A stretch of DNA of 64,000 nt from Chloroflexota bacterium (GTDB lineage Bacteria > Chloroflexota > Dehalococcoidia > UBA2985). The stretch covers positions 1-64,000 of the forward strand of contig JACQTZ010000009.1 of the NCBI GenBank assembly GCA_016210515.1, written 5' to 3'. A program made the translations under genes and the position numbers. Position 1 is the stretch's first letter. The number at the start of each line of letters is the position of its first letter. The notes below the pieces were generated by a model that did no database searches, was not told the DNA's origin, and saw nothing but the letters and a program-made list of their open reading frames with translations. This document shows, piece after piece, positions 43,999-52,316 of this stretch.

Positions 43999-44027
43999 TT
44001 GACACACCCATAGAATTGTGCTACGAT
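43999..44027 (+). promoter_or_regulatory. Promoter of the transposase gene
   Basis: Perfect TTGACA (43999-44004), a 17-base spacer and TACGAT (44022-44027), 29 bases upstream of the transposase ATG and back-to-back with the nuo promoter. Confidence 0.75.
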
Positions 44028-44056
44028 TCTATCTGAGACAGATAGGAGACGAGCAC

Positions 44057-45046
44057 ATGGAAACAGAGCGGGTAACCTTCCAGGCCGTACTAAAGTGGAC
44101 TGACGAGGAGTGTCGGGGATTCCTAGAGCGGATGCGTTGGCCTAATGGCCCAATCTGCCCAAAGTGCGGGGTAGGTGAACCATACAGCATCACTCGCAAG
44201 TCCAAGACAAAGAATACAGTTCAATCCCTCTACAAGTGCCGAGCCTGCCGACGCCAGTTTACGGCTACGGTAGGGACTATCTTTGAAGATTCCCACATCC
44301 CATTGGGCAAGTGGCTTGCAGCCCTATTCCTTATGTGCTCCTCCAAGAAGGGCATCTCGGCCCATCAGCTTTACCGGATGCTAGACCTCGGTTCCTATCG
44401 TACCGCTTGGTTCATGGCTCACCGAATCAGGGAAGCCATGAAGGACAAGGATATACTGCCCCTGTTAGGCATCGTCGAGGCTGACGAAACGTACCTGCAT
44501 CCCAGGCGACAACGAGGCAGTCCGTCCTATCACGAGCGCATCAAAGATGAGACCGAAATGGGATTGCGCCCAATGGTTAAGAGGGACTGGCGTGAAGGGA
44601 AGCCGATTGTATTCGGCATGGTAGAGCGTGGAGGGAAGGCTCGGACCGCAAAGGTTCAAGAGGCAACTAGCGGAACACTACAGCCCATCATGCTACGCGG
44701 TATTGACCTCAAGACTTCCAGGTTGGTGACTGACGGCAACCCTGCTTATAGGCGTATGAAAGAGTATCTACCCCATGATGTGATTGACCACGAAATCGAA
44801 TATGTCCAAGGGGAAATACACACCCAGAACATTGATGGCTATTGGAGCATCCTAAAGCGTGGAGTGTATGGTGTGTTCCATCATGTGAGTGAGGACTACC
44901 TGCCCCAGTACCTAAACGAGTTTGAGTACAGGTTCAACCGTCGGAAGGTATCTGATGTGGAACGGTTCGCCGCTTTGATGGCTCAGACTCAGGGACGCCT
45001 TCTGTGGTACTGCCAGACTCCTCAGCCTCAGAATCCTTACGCTTAG
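44057..45046 (+). CDS. IS1595-family (ISXO2-like) transposase
   Basis: Protein of 329 residues. An N-terminal zinc ribbon (CPKCGVGEPYSI then YKCRACRRQFTATVGTIFED) is followed by a DDE-type domain. The first Asp is in GIVEADETYLHP and the second in RLVTDGNPAY. The third region is HTQNIDGYWSILKRGVYG, where Asp stands in the place of the usual Glu. It has its own promoter and appears intact. I could not identify terminal inverted repeats with confidence, so the IS borders are left open. Confidence 0.88.
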   Translation: METERVTFQAVLKWTDEECRGFLERMRWPNGPICPKCGVGEPYSITRKSKTKNTVQSLYKCRACRRQFTATVGTIFEDSHIPLGKWLAALFLMCSSKKGISAHQLYRMLDLGSYRTAWFMAHRIREAMKDKDILPLLGIVEADETYLHPRRQRGSPSYHERIKDETEMGLRPMVKRDWREGKPIVFGMVERGGKARTAKVQEATSGTLQPIMLRGIDLKTSRLVTDGNPAYRRMKEYLPHDVIDHEIEYVQGEIHTQNIDGYWSILKRGVYGVFHHVSEDYLPQYLNEFEYRFNRRKVSDVERFAALMAQTQGRLLWYCQTPQPQNPYA

Positions 45047-45182
45047 GCACGTCTTGGACTAAGGCGCGCACCGCATCCTCAAAAGTGAGGGGATGCAGTG
45101 AGATGCTGGTATCTTCGTGTTTGCGCTTACTCATACTGCAGTGCTGCGTCGCGCACGCGCTTGCGCGAAATGAATATGTATA

Positions 45183-45211
45183 TTGACTCGCACCCCATCC
45201 CCAAATAAAAT
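45183..45211 (+). promoter_or_regulatory. Promoter for the structured RNA and tRNA-Leu
   Basis: TTGACT (45183-45188), a 17-base spacer and TAAAAT (45206-45211). The expected start, six to eight bases further on, coincides with the first base pairs of the long hairpin at 45216. Confidence 0.65.
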
Positions 45212-45215
45212 AACG

Positions 45216-45305
45216 GTGGAGGGCTACGACCCTAGCGTGGTACCAGCCCCTGTGCAAGCCGGTGGTGACACACCGTGCGGGCTGTGATGCGACGTAGCCC
45301 TCCAC
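45216..45305 (+). ncRNA. 90-nt structured RNA candidate
   Basis: GTGGAGGGCTACG (45216-45228) pairs perfectly with CGTAGCCCTCCAC (45293-45305), a 13-bp closing stem. Inside are further helices AGCCC/GGGCT and CGGTG/CACCG around GTGACA. A promoter abuts its 5' end and tRNA-Leu starts 11 bases after its 3' end. It matches no RNA family I recognise (not SRP, 6S, tmRNA, RNase P or a known riboswitch). No open frame of note crosses it. It may be an independent ncRNA, part of the adjacent IS, or a processing leader of the tRNA. Confidence 0.55.
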
Positions 45306-45316
45306 TATCTTGTATC

Positions 45317-45401
45317 GGGCAGGTGGCTGAGTGGTTTATAGCAGCGAGCCTAAAACTTGCCGAGGGTCAAACCTCCGAGGGTTCAAATCCCTCCCTGCCC
45401 G
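45317..45401 (+). tRNA. tRNA-Leu (anticodon TAA), atypical 3' end
   Basis: Class II tRNA. The acceptor GGGCAGG pairs with CCTGCCC. The anticodon stem GCGAG/CTTGC encloses CCTAAAA (anticodon TAA). A variable arm GAGG/CCTC is present, and the T-arm is GAGGG-TTCAAAT-CCCTC. The discriminator would be G, not the A usual for leucine, and the next bases are CTT, so CCA is not encoded. A C at -1 could even pair with that G. It lies inside the accessory island. Confidence 0.8.
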
Positions 45402-45496
45402 CTTATACCATGTCATATTCATTGGGCCACAACAACGTCTTAAACTAATCAAAATCCTACATAAAAGTACAAACAGGTACAGACAAGGGGGTTCTT

Positions 45497-46027
45497 ATGA
45501 TAACGGAGAGTATAGCTGCTGAGGCACTTCTGGAATGTCAGAACAAACGGAAGGTGATTCAAGAGGCGAATAAGATTCTCACAGAGTGGGATGCGAGTCT
45601 GGCGCAAGAAGAATCGGCCCTAAGAACGCTGGTGCAGGTCAGCCGTGAGGATGATTCCTTTGTGAAGCGTTCCAGGGAGGCCCAATTGAGTCTGCCGGGG
45701 ATGGGTGTGCCCGCCAAAGTGCCAACTGCTAAGTCAGTTCAACGAAGGAGACGAAAAGATGGTAAGAAACCCGATGTGCAGATTATAGAGGAAATCTTTC
45801 GCGAACATGGCCCACTGCACGTCTCTGACCTCGTTCCTATCGGCCAAACACGAGGCGTATCGTTTAAGGGCAAGAAGAAGCCTACCCTGATGGCTAGAGA
45901 TAAAATGGTCAGTTCCAAGAGATTCCGCCTCTTTGGGAATAATGTCTGGGGGCTGCCACATCAAGAGTTGCCCGAACACCGTAACGGCAAAGGCCATGAC
46001 GCAGAATCGCCTATCCACGTAGGATAG
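45497..46027 (+). CDS. Winged-helix (HARE-HTH-like) protein of the accessory island
   Basis: Protein of 176 residues. The first 70 are helical and probably coiled (ALLECQNKRKVIQEANKILT; EWDASLAQEESALRTLVQVS). A basic linker (SVQRRRRKDGKKP) follows, then a domain VQIIEEIFREHGPLHVSDLV with KGKKKPTLMARDKM and RFRLFGNNVWGLP. That end resembles the HB1/ASXL/restriction-endonuclease (HARE) winged helix seen in restriction enzymes and RNA polymerase delta. AGGGGG lies seven bases before the ATG. It is probably DNA-binding; the role is unknown. Confidence 0.6.
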   Translation: MITESIAAEALLECQNKRKVIQEANKILTEWDASLAQEESALRTLVQVSREDDSFVKRSREAQLSLPGMGVPAKVPTAKSVQRRRRKDGKKPDVQIIEEIFREHGPLHVSDLVPIGQTRGVSFKGKKKPTLMARDKMVSSKRFRLFGNNVWGLPHQELPEHRNGKGHDAESPIHVG

Positions 46028-46068
46028 GCATTCCAGCATGAGATTCACGGAAAGGAGGTGAAAAGTAC

Positions 46069-46302
46069 ATGCCTTTCACTCAAAATATAGTTGACAGAGC
46101 GTGGGACAGGTCGGGTGGCTCCTGCGAGTGCACGCGGGTTACTCATAGTCATAGTGTCCCCTGTGGCAAACGCCTTAGCCTAGGCAACCGTGGCCGTGAA
46201 GGTTGGGGCAAATGGGAAGCACATAGCAGAAGTGGGCAACACCTACCATCCAGCACCGATTGTCAAATCCTATGCTGGGACTGTCATAGGCAGACATTCT
46301 GA
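46069..46302 (+). CDS. Small HNH-like nuclease protein
   Basis: Protein of 77 residues. GGSCECTRVTHSHSVPCGKR provides a first Cys set. KWEAHSRSGQHLPSSTDCQI then LCWDCHRQTF supplies an HNH-type His, Asp/Asn and closing CxxCH. It matches the minimal HNH layout of small bacterial endonucleases linked to mobile DNA. AAGGAGGTG precedes the ATG by nine bases. It lies 41 bases after the winged-helix gene in the same direction. Confidence 0.65.
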   Translation: MPFTQNIVDRAWDRSGGSCECTRVTHSHSVPCGKRLSLGNRGREGWGKWEAHSRSGQHLPSSTDCQILCWDCHRQTF

Positions 46303-46340
46303 GACCGTGCATTCTGGTCAATATGGATTAGTATAGCCTT

Positions 46341-46413
46341 CAGAAGGAAGGCTGAGATTGCCAATAGCTTGTTTGAACACACAGGGCTTAGGAATATCTC
46401 GGCTTTCCTTCTG
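46341..46413 (+). ncRNA. Long hairpin with an 18-bp stem, G-U wobble only
   Basis: CAGAAGGAAGGCTGAGAT (46341-46358) faces ATCTCGGCTTTCCTTCTG (46396-46413). As RNA from the + strand all 18 positions pair, the two departures being G-U wobbles; on the opposite strand they would be A-C mismatches. The loop is 37 nt. No T-run follows, so it is not a simple terminator. It lies just downstream of the HNH gene in an otherwise empty stretch (46303-46646). Confidence 0.45.
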
Positions 46414-46646
46414 CTTCGTACCGCTCGGACAACACATACAAGGTCATTATCTTCGCCAGTACACCAGCCGAATGCCCAACTCCTGCTAGTGCGATTCTCC
46501 CAGGAATACAGTCTAGGTATCATGCGTCTCTTGTGGGTGTGTCAACGGCATTATTACCAGTGAAAATGAGCACAAATGAAGCCACTGCGCACCTGTTGTT
46601 CCAGAGGGATGATGGTGATACCATTAGCCGCATCGGACTCCCGATA

Positions 46647-47306
46647 ATGAACATGAAGCTGGCCCTGCTGGTTGACTTTGATGGCACCGTAACAGAGAGG
46701 GATCTGGCTAGCACTCTCCTGGATACCTTTGCCGTGGAGGAGTGGCGCCGTTTTCAGCCCATGCTGGATGCTGGCCTCATCTCGGTCCGGGAGTGTCGCA
46801 GCCTGGAGTACTCGTGCCTGCCCAGCAAGGAAGAGGAGCTTACTCGATTCGCCGTGGAGAGGTCCGTCATACGGCCAGGGTTCGGTGAGCTGGTCAGACA
46901 CTGCATGGACGAGGATATTCCCATTGCCATAGTCTCGGGGGGACTGGGCTTCTACATTCGGTCAGTTCTCTCCCACAACGGGCTGCCAGAGATACCATTC
47001 TTCAGCGCCAGGGCAGACTTTACCGTGGGCGACAAGATAAGGATGGACTATAGCGAATGCCCAGCAGTATGTGACATAGTGGGCGCTTGCAAATGCTTCC
47101 ACGCACGGAAGTACGCCGACCTGGGATTCAAGGTCGTGTTGATAGGCGATGGCTCCTCTGACATATGCGTAGCGGAGAAGGCCGACTACATCTTCGCCCG
47201 GAGGAAGCTCAAATCTCACTGCGAAGTTCGAGGGATTCCTCGCTTCCCTTTCGATGATTTCCACTCTGTGCTCACATGGCTCAATGGGATGCACGAGCCT
47301 TCCTAG
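46647..47306 (+). CDS. HAD-family phosphatase (MtnX/SerB-like)
   Basis: Protein of 219 residues from MNMKLALLVDFDGTVTERDL, where DFDGT is HAD motif I. Motif II is AIVSGGLGFYI, and motif III/IV are KYADLGFKVVLIGDGSSDIC and AEKADYIFARRKL. The layout fits subfamily IB phosphatases such as MtnX or phosphoserine phosphatase. The start is uncertain: ATGs at 46647 and 46653 fit the domain, and none has a clear ribosome site. It opens the sugar/glycan gene run and is on the + strand. Confidence 0.8.
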   Translation: MNMKLALLVDFDGTVTERDLASTLLDTFAVEEWRRFQPMLDAGLISVRECRSLEYSCLPSKEEELTRFAVERSVIRPGFGELVRHCMDEDIPIAIVSGGLGFYIRSVLSHNGLPEIPFFSARADFTVGDKIRMDYSECPAVCDIVGACKCFHARKYADLGFKVVLIGDGSSDICVAEKADYIFARRKLKSHCEVRGIPRFPFDDFHSVLTWLNGMHEPS

Positions 47307-47349
47307 AAGCTCTCAAATGGCCTTCCATCGTGATTAGTTGACCTTAGCT

Positions 47350-48072
47350 ATGTACGAGTGGGGCAAGGGAACGGCCTTGCCAAATGGCAATATCGATGGC
47401 ATACTCTTCGTATTTCCTGGAACACCAAGGAGTTGTCACACGCTGAAGCGCTCCTTTGACCTGGCAATCTCATTCATAGGCATCATGGCGGCATCGCCCC
47501 TGCTCATCCTCATCTCCATCTGGATCAAGTTGGACTCTCGGGGGCCTGTATTTTATCGTGGTGCGAGGGTCGGGCTGCACGGCAAGCCATTCCGCATCTA
47601 CAAGTTCAGAAGCATGGTAATCAACGCCGAGAGGCTCGGCGGCCCCTCGACGGCAGGCGACGACCCCCGCATCACCAGAGCCGGACTGTTCATTCGGAGG
47701 TACAAGCTCGACGAGCTGCCCCAGCTCATCAACGTCCTCAAGGGTGAGATGAGCCTGGTCGGGCCACGGCCCGAAGTCAAGTTGTACGTCGATATGTACA
47801 CGGAGGAAGAGAAAGCAATCCTTGAGCTACGCCCTGGTATCACGGACTGGGCGTCCCTGTGGAACCCGGATGAGGGAGCCGTTCTTGCTGGCAGCCCTGA
47901 CCCGGAGAAGACCTACCTGGAGGTCATCCGGCCTGAGAAGATACGGTTGCAGCTACGATACGCTCGTGAGCGCTCCTTCTGGGTCGACATCAAGATACTG
48001 ATGGCAACCCTCTTGACGGTACTAGGGAAACAACCTAAAAACACGGTACTGGCCAGTTTGAAGCGGGATTAG
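47350..48072 (+). CDS. Bacterial sugar transferase (polyprenyl-phosphate sugar phosphotransferase)
   Basis: Protein of 240 residues of the WbaP/PssY C-terminal type. One membrane segment ([20 protein letters not shown]) precedes the catalytic part [18 protein letters not shown], then [20 protein letters not shown] and [15 protein letters not shown]. It loads the first sugar phosphate on undecaprenyl phosphate for exopolysaccharide or glycan assembly. A TTG four codons upstream is an alternative start. The rest of such a pathway is not in the window except for the sugar-modifying genes that follow. Confidence 0.9.
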   Translation: MYEWGKGTALPNGNIDGILFVFPGTPRSCHTLKRSFDLAISFIGIMAASPLLILISIWIKLDSRGPVFYRGARVGLHGKPFRIYKFRSMVINAERLGGPSTAGDDPRITRAGLFIRRYKLDELPQLINVLKGEMSLVGPRPEVKLYVDMYTEEEKAILELRPGITDWASLWNPDEGAVLAGSPDPEKTYLEVIRPEKIRLQLRYARERSFWVDIKILMATLLTVLGKQPKNTVLASLKRD

Positions 48073-48140
48073 CACAAGAAGCCTTCTGGTCATGCAGTCG
48101 TTGCAGGCCGATGGCAGACGGAAACCGGAGGTAGACACAG

Positions 48141-48974
48141 GTGGTGCAGTCGGGGGTAGGTATCAAAGGGCCTCAAGAGCTGGCGGCCAGGATACGCCGC
48201 CATGTGCTGCGGATGATCCACTACAGTGGAGCTTCGCACATAGGCTCATGCTACTCTATAGCCGACATATTGGCAGTCCTGTACAGCGGGGTGCTACGGG
48301 TGGACCCGGAGCGGCCTGACTGGACTGAGCGGGACCGCTTTATCCTGAGCAAGGGTCATGGCTGTGCGGCACTCTATGCGACGCTAGCTGAGCGGGGGTT
48401 TTTCCCTCGCGAATGGCTTCCCACCTTCTACCAGAACGGCTCCCAGCTCTTTGGACACATTACCCACGCTGGTATCCCCGGAGTAGAGGCATCCTCAGGC
48501 TCACTGGGGCACGGGTTACCCATAGCATGTGGGATGGCTCTCGTCGGTAAGCGGGCTAACGCCAGCTATCGTGTTTTCACCCTGCTCAGCGACGGCGAAT
48601 GCGACGAAGGTTCAAACTGGGAGGCAGCCCTGTTTGCAGGTCACCACCGTTTAGACAACCTGGTTGCCATAGTAGACTACAACAAGATCCAGAGCCTTGG
48701 GCGAGTGGAGGAGGTGTTGAATCTGGAGCCGTTACGAGCCAAGTGGGAGGCTTTTCGTTGGGCGGTCCGAGAGATTGACGGACATGACTTCGCCGCAATA
48801 GAGGCCGCTCTTTCAAATGTCCCCATCGAAGAGGGAAAGCCCAGTTGCATAATAGCTCACACGGTGAAGGGCAAGGGCGTCAGCTTCATGGAGAACAATC
48901 TCCTCTGGCACTACCGGCCGCCCGATGCTACGGAGTATCGCCAGGCCTCCGCCGAGCTTGGTGAGACGCTATGA
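48141..48974 (+). CDS. Transketolase-like subunit, N-terminal half (TPP-binding)
   Basis: Protein of 277 residues. SKGHGCAALYATLAERGFFP and GSLGHGLPIACGMALVGKR are followed by the TPP motif SDGECDEGSNWEAALFAGHH then IVDYNKIQSLG. It represents only domain 1 of a transketolase; domains 2 and 3 are in the next gene, whose ATG overlaps this stop. Split transketolases of this type serve sugar or aromatic pathways as well as the pentose-phosphate cycle. GTG start after CGGAGGT. Confidence 0.9.
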   Translation: MVQSGVGIKGPQELAARIRRHVLRMIHYSGASHIGSCYSIADILAVLYSGVLRVDPERPDWTERDRFILSKGHGCAALYATLAERGFFPREWLPTFYQNGSQLFGHITHAGIPGVEASSGSLGHGLPIACGMALVGKRANASYRVFTLLSDGECDEGSNWEAALFAGHHRLDNLVAIVDYNKIQSLGRVEEVLNLEPLRAKWEAFRWAVREIDGHDFAAIEAALSNVPIEEGKPSCIIAHTVKGKGVSFMENNLLWHYRPPDATEYRQASAELGETL

Positions 48975-49906
48975 GAACGGCGTTTATTCGGGCGTTGGAG
49001 GAGATGGCTGAAAAAGACGATCGGGTTACGCTGATAGTCGGCGACCTGGGCTTTGGAGTGATCGAAACCTTTGCTCGGCGCTTCCCCCAACGCTATCTCA
49101 ACGCAGGGGTCGCCGAACAGAACATGACAGGCATTGCCGCGGGAATGGCTCTCATGGGCAAGGTGGTATTCACCTACTCCATAGGCAACTTCCCCACGCT
49201 GCGTTGCCTGGAGCAGGTGCGCAACGACGTTTGCTATCATAACGCCAACGTGAAAATTGTCGTTGTGGGCGGTGGCCTGGCTTACGGGTCGCTGGGAATG
49301 ACCCACCATGCAACGGAGGACATAGCCATCATGCGCGCCCTTCCCAACATGGTAGTTATATCCCCATGTGATCCCGTTGAGGCCGCGGCGGCGACTCGCG
49401 CCGTTGTACAGTGGCCAGGACCGTGCTACCTGCGGCTCGGTCGCGCTGGCGAACCAACCGTTCACCAAACGCCCATCAACTTCCAGATTGGCAGAGCAAT
49501 CCAGGTGACCGACGGCGATGACCTGACCCTTATAGCGACTGGCGGTATCATTACGACGGCAATTGCCGCTGCGAATCGGCTTCTTGAACAGGGCATATCC
49601 ACGCGAGTCCTTAGCATGCACACGATAAAGCCCCTGGATGCCGATGCGGTGCTCGCGGCTGCTCGTGAGACGTCCGCGGTGGCCACCATCGAGGAGCACA
49701 GCATCATAGGTGGCCTTGGCAGCGCGGTGGCCCAGGTGCTGGCTGAGGCCGATGGCCCAAAGGTGCCATTCACCACGATGGGGCTACAATCCGCTTTCGC
49801 CAAAGTCGCCGGAGACCAAACGTATCTGAGGGAAAGCTCGGGGTTATCAATTGAAGCAGTCACCAACCGACTGCTGAAGCTGGTAGCCAGAAGGAGCCAC
49901 GCCTGA
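48971..49906 (+). CDS. Transketolase-like subunit, C-terminal half
   Basis: Protein of 311 residues with the pyrimidine-binding domain (FPQRYLNAGVAEQNMTGIAA) and the C-terminal domain (LIATGGIITTAIAAANRLLE; VATIEEHSIIGGLGSAVAQV). It forms a complete enzyme with the preceding gene and is coupled to it by an ATGA overlap. Placed between a sugar transferase and a DegT aminotransferase, it probably remodels a sugar precursor. Confidence 0.9.
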   Translation: MRTAFIRALEEMAEKDDRVTLIVGDLGFGVIETFARRFPQRYLNAGVAEQNMTGIAAGMALMGKVVFTYSIGNFPTLRCLEQVRNDVCYHNANVKIVVVGGGLAYGSLGMTHHATEDIAIMRALPNMVVISPCDPVEAAAATRAVVQWPGPCYLRLGRAGEPTVHQTPINFQIGRAIQVTDGDDLTLIATGGIITTAIAAANRLLEQGISTRVLSMHTIKPLDADAVLAAARETSAVATIEEHSIIGGLGSAVAQVLAEADGPKVPFTTMGLQSAFAKVAGDQTYLRESSGLSIEAVTNRLLKLVARRSHA

Positions 49907-49958
49907 ACACGGGGCGATTGTGTATGTCTTGTAGAGAGCTAGGAAAAGGAGAACATCC

Positions 49959-51068
49959 ATGACGACATGGAAGGTCCGGTACATAGACTACCCCTCGCAC
50001 TACGGAAAGATGAGGAAGGAGCTCCTGGAGACCATCGATAGAACCCTGTCCCGGGGCGACGTGATGCTCCGCCAGCAGCTGGAGGACTTCGAGACGAACT
50101 TCGCCAGTTTCATCGGCGTCAAGCACGCGGTGGGCGTGAGCAACTGCACAGATGCCATGCACCTGTCCCTGCGCGCCGCAGGAATCGGCCCTGGCGATGA
50201 GGTAATCACCGTGTCCCACACCATGGTGGCCACTGCCGCCGCCATACATCACGCCGGTGCAACGCCGGTTCTGGTGGACATAGGCGAGGACCACAACATG
50301 GACGTGAGCTGTGTCGAGCCGGCCATCACTCCCCGCACCAAGGCCATAATGCCCGTGCATCTCAATGGCAGAGTGTGTGACATGGGCCAGCTCATGTCCC
50401 TTGCCAATGCATATGGGCTCCTGGTAGTTGAAGACGCTGCCCAGGCCATCGGGGCGTCTTTCCATGGAACCAAAGCCGGGGCCTTCGGCCTAGCGGGATG
50501 CTTCAGCTTCTACCCCGCCAAGCTCCTGGGCGCGTTCGGCGATGGCGGGGCGGTAGCTACCAACGACGGCGAGATTGCAGAGAAGATCACCCTTCTCCGC
50601 AACCACGGGCGCAAGCCAGATGGAGAGGTTGCGGGCTGGTCCTTCAACTGCCGCCTGGACAACCTTCATGCCGCCATGCTAGACGTCAAGCTCAGGCAGG
50701 TGCCAGGCTGGATAGCCAGAAGGAGGGAGATCGCCCGCGCCTATCAAGACGGGCTTGGACACCTGACGCAAGTGCTCCTGCCCCCGCCTCCCCTGGATGA
50801 AGGCCCCTACTTCGACGTGTACCAGAACTACGAGATCGAGGCCGAGAGGGTGGATGAGCTGCGCGCTCATCTGACCGCCCAGGGCGTCGAGACCATGATT
50901 CCCTGGGGCGGTAAGGGGGTACACCAGTTCCAGGCCCTGGGCCTGACCCATTACAGGCTGCCAAGAACAGAGAGTATGTTCAAAGGCGCGCTGATGTTGC
51001 CCATGCACCCCGACCTGTCCGATGAGCACGTGGAGTACGTCATCGAAGCCGTACGAGGTTTTTACTAG
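49959..51068 (+). CDS. DegT/DnrJ/EryC1/StrS-family aminotransferase
   Basis: PLP enzyme of 369 residues that usually aminates a keto-sugar nucleotide. GVSNCTDAMHLSLRAAGIGP, VEDAAQAIGASFHGTKAGAF and the PLP lysine K188 in FSFYPAKLLGAFGDGGAV are clear, followed by RNHGRKPDGEVAGWSFNCRL. Start ATG 49959 with AAAGGAGA. It is consistent with amino-sugar synthesis for a surface glycan. Confidence 0.93.
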   Translation: MTTWKVRYIDYPSHYGKMRKELLETIDRTLSRGDVMLRQQLEDFETNFASFIGVKHAVGVSNCTDAMHLSLRAAGIGPGDEVITVSHTMVATAAAIHHAGATPVLVDIGEDHNMDVSCVEPAITPRTKAIMPVHLNGRVCDMGQLMSLANAYGLLVVEDAAQAIGASFHGTKAGAFGLAGCFSFYPAKLLGAFGDGGAVATNDGEIAEKITLLRNHGRKPDGEVAGWSFNCRLDNLHAAMLDVKLRQVPGWIARRREIARAYQDGLGHLTQVLLPPPPLDEGPYFDVYQNYEIEAERVDELRAHLTAQGVETMIPWGGKGVHQFQALGLTHYRLPRTESMFKGALMLPMHPDLSDEHVEYVIEAVRGFY

Positions 51069-51094
51069 GCCGCTCTCAGAAATGAGGATACTAT

Positions 51095-51180
51095 TCCTTT
51101 GTCACCCTGAGCAAAGCGAAGGGTCTAGATTCTTCAGTCGTCCCGATGTGTCGGGGCTCCCTCAGAATGACATGGTATAT
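51095..51180. repeat. Dispersed palindromic repeat
   Basis: TTGTCACCCTGAGCAAAGCG...GGGTCTAGATTCTTC, a small inverted CCCGATGTGTCGGG, and TCAGAATGACATGG. Same family as at 22.0 and 59.9 kb. Confidence 0.8.
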
Positions 51181-51233
51181 TCGGAACCAAGCAAAAGGCC
51201 CTTGCCCAGCGCTATTACACCACGGGAGATTCA

Positions 51234-52043
51234 ATGCCCGCAGAGTACACAGCAGTAACGGAGAACCCGGGCGACCTTATAACCAGCGAGGCACTGCAAA
51301 TGGTGGTGACCCGCTACTCTCTGGCCACCCAGCACTCCCAGGACAGGGACGTGCTGGAGGTGGGCTGCGGCCCAGGGGTAGGGCTGGGATACCTGGCGCA
51401 AAAGGCACGGCGTGTGGTCGGCGGCGACTTCGACGCGAACATGATTAGAGCGGCCCAGCACACCTACCGGGGAAGGGTGGGAGTCGTGCACCTGGACGCC
51501 CATGCCCTACCCTTCGCCGACCGCAGCTTTGACGTGGCCCTTCTTTACGAAGCCATCTACTACCTGCCGGAGCCAGGCAGGTTCCTGGACGAATGTAAGC
51601 GGGTGCTGAGGGAGCACGGGATGCTCATCGTGTGCACGGCCAACAAAAGCTGGTCGGACTTTAACCCAAGTCCCTTCAGCACCGCCTACCACTCCGCGCC
51701 TGAGCTGTTCGCCCTCCTCACAGAGCACGGGTTCCAGACGGAGCTCTTCGGGGCGTTCCCCACCACCACAGACTCCCTCTCCCGAAAGGCGGTCTCTCTG
51801 ATCAAACGCACCGCCGTCTATTTCCATCTCATCCCAAAGAGCATGAAGGGCAAAGAGTGGCTCAAACGGATTTTCTACGGAAGGCTCGTTCCCCTGCCAG
51901 CAGAGCTGAGTCCAGAGCCTGCCCAGGGGTTGCCAGAGGGCCAGGCCGAGCCAGGGGCGCTGATGCCCATTTCAGTCGAAGCACCCACCGGCCGGTTCAA
52001 GGTGCTGTATGCCGTGGGGCGTCTCCCACACGCATCCCGTTAA
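51234..52043 (+). CDS. Class I SAM-dependent methyltransferase
   Basis: Protein of 269 residues. Motif I is VLEVGCGPGVGLGYLAQKAR. VVGGDFDANMIRAAQHTYRG and VVHLDAHALPFADRSFDVAL then EAIYYLPEPGRFLDECKRVL follow, the ubiquinone/menaquinone-type Methyltransf_11 pattern. It is the last gene of the sugar cluster and could modify a sugar or lipid. There is a repeat on each side. Confidence 0.87.
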   Translation: MPAEYTAVTENPGDLITSEALQMVVTRYSLATQHSQDRDVLEVGCGPGVGLGYLAQKARRVVGGDFDANMIRAAQHTYRGRVGVVHLDAHALPFADRSFDVALLYEAIYYLPEPGRFLDECKRVLREHGMLIVCTANKSWSDFNPSPFSTAYHSAPELFALLTEHGFQTELFGAFPTTTDSLSRKAVSLIKRTAVYFHLIPKSMKGKEWLKRIFYGRLVPLPAELSPEPAQGLPEGQAEPGALMPISVEAPTGRFKVLYAVGRLPHASR

Positions 52044-52087
52044 GACTGTACCCGCTATCATTAGTCGTCGCACACGCAGAAGCACCC

Positions 52088-52262
52088 CACCCCTCTCACC
52101 ATGAGCTTGTCGAAGGGTGAGTCGCTCATGGTTCCCTTCGGCCCTTCGGCCTTGCTCAGGACATGCTTCGCTCAGAGCCTGCGCTGAGTTTAACGAAGGG
52201 GTAAACCAGGTCCGATTCCACTCCGTATGGAACGGAGTGGAATCGGGGCTTACCACGAGCGG
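52088..52262. repeat. Cluster of dispersed repeats
   Basis: CACCATGAGCTTGTCGAAGG, CCCTTCGGCCCTTCGGCC, AGAGCCTGCGCTGAGTTTAA and the nested palindrome GATTCCACTCCGTATGGAAC / GGAGTGGAATC. Fills the gap between convergent genes. Confidence 0.8.
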
Positions 52263-52316
52263 TTGATTATGACGCCCTTTTTTACAAGTAAGTACCAGCT
52301 AACCTCCCGACGCGGC

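Noticed and set aside
45056..45180. A phase variation or recombination site after the transposase
   Set aside because: CGCGCACGCGCTTGCGCG is palindromic-looking, but only as a CpG-rich run. No second copy was found.
43980..45210. Terminal inverted repeats of the IS1595-type element
   Set aside because: ATTGAC...CACCC sequences occur on both sides, but in the same orientation. No convincing inverted pair or target duplication was found.
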